NCBI RefSeq assembly: GCF_001270265.1
Contig: NZ_LGAP01000004.1
Span: forward strand, 186,001 to 250,000
Source of the DNA: Ensifer adhaerens
GTDB lineage: Bacteria; Pseudomonadota; Alphaproteobacteria; Rhizobiales; Rhizobiaceae
Direction of reading: 5' to 3'
Length of the DNA stretch: 64,000 bases
In this document: piece after piece, positions 63,859 through 64,000 of the stretch
How the letters are laid out: each line of letters begins with the position of its first letter
How positions within the stretch are numbered: the first letter of the stretch is position 1
Notes under the pieces: model-generated
The model's input: only the letters and a program-made list of their open reading frames with translations
What the model was told of the DNA's origin: nothing
The model's database searches: none
Translations under genes and position numbers: made by a program

Positions 63859-64000
63859 ATGATCGAAGCCCACACCTCCCCGATACTCAAGATCCGAGCG
63901 GCGCGCATCGTCGATTGGGAAGCGATCGCCGCGCTGATGAGCCAGCCGGGCATCCGCTCCGGCACGCTCAGACTGCCCTATTCGACCCCTGAGCAGACAC
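63859..64000 (+). CDS. GNAT-family acetyltransferase, N-terminal part
   Basis: Only the first 47 residues are inside the window: KIRAARIVDWEAIAALMSQPG, then RSGTLRLPYSTPEQT. This resembles the start of YhhY/L-amino-acid N-acyltransferase-type GNAT proteins, in which a MxxxxG and LPY/LPF turn are usual. AGGAAA lies before ATG 63859. The acetyl-CoA-binding motif is beyond the window edge, so the assignment is tentative. Confidence 0.7.
   Translation, partial: MIEAHTSPILKIRAARIVDWEAIAALMSQPGIRSGTLRLPYSTPEQT

Noticed and set aside
1-64000. CRISPR array, prophage or tRNA-linked island
   Set aside because: No regularly spaced direct repeats, no phage structural or integrase genes and no tRNA gene were seen.

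Overview
The window is about 64 kb of GC-rich alphaproteobacterial chromosome. It is almost certainly Rhizobiaceae and most like Sinorhizobium/Ensifer. Gene order (hsp20-DUF1150, trmB-metK, phrR-lnt, tlyC-ybeY-phoH-miaB, murJ-glnD-mutS, tme-olsB, lptCAB-rpoN-hpf-ptsN, grpE-hrcA-rph, dnaA-rpsT-fadB1-mutM-ubiE-ubiB) is the backbone I remember for Sinorhizobium meliloti. The small palindromic repeats in the gaps are of the rhizobial RIME kind. No rRNA, tRNA, CRISPR array, prophage or full-length insertion sequence was seen.

Layout. 1-7.4 kb: tail of a chemotaxis receptor, nucleoside hydrolase, a heat-shock pair, trmB and metK, then the acid-response pair phrR/lnt. 7.5-16.5 kb: a long minus-strand run for RNA maintenance and modification (ybeY, phoH, miaB, tsaB, rimI, trpS), with plsC, an Nfu scaffold and a universal stress protein. 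A roughly 270 bp inverted-repeat element (MITE-like) lies beside the stress gene. 16.8-24.2 kb: murJ, glnD and mutS. 24.3-32.8 kb: NADP-malic enzyme (tme), ornithine-lipid acyltransferase (olsB), a hybrid histidine kinase, lspA and two RNA methyltransferases. 33-41 kb: coxG-like gene, lapA, ihfB, sppA, LPS export genes lptC-lptA-lptB, then rpoN, hpf and ptsN. 41-44 kb: a LuxR-type regulator facing a dehydrogenase and a sugar-lactone oxidase-like flavoprotein. 44-49.4 kb: grpE, hrcA, rph, a VOC protein, rdgB and hemW.

49.4-56.3 kb is the most accessory-like stretch. It is an ECF42-type sigma-factor operon (DGPF/YCII protein, sigma factor, SRPBCC, SnoaL-VOC fusion, DoxX, DUF1801) bounded by two intrinsic terminators, flanked by a GST gene and a DMT-transporter/LysR divergent pair. 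Two near-identical promoter-like sites (TGTCGA/G, 17 nt, CGTC) precede the DGPF gene and the SRPBCC gene, suggesting that the sigma factor drives its own operon at two points.

56.3-64 kb: dnaA, with an unusually long non-coding upstream region carrying a tight cluster of GANTC sites, three of them spaced exactly 11 bp apart; then rpsT, fadB1, mutM, ubiE, ubiB and the start of a GNAT acetyltransferase gene.

A recurring theme is that mobile or palindromic repeats sit directly on gene 3' ends. The stop codons of trmB, lapA, the universal stress gene and rdgB all lie inside repeat sequence. Statements about families, other genomes and published motifs are from memory. Positions, motifs and spacings were read from the sequence.
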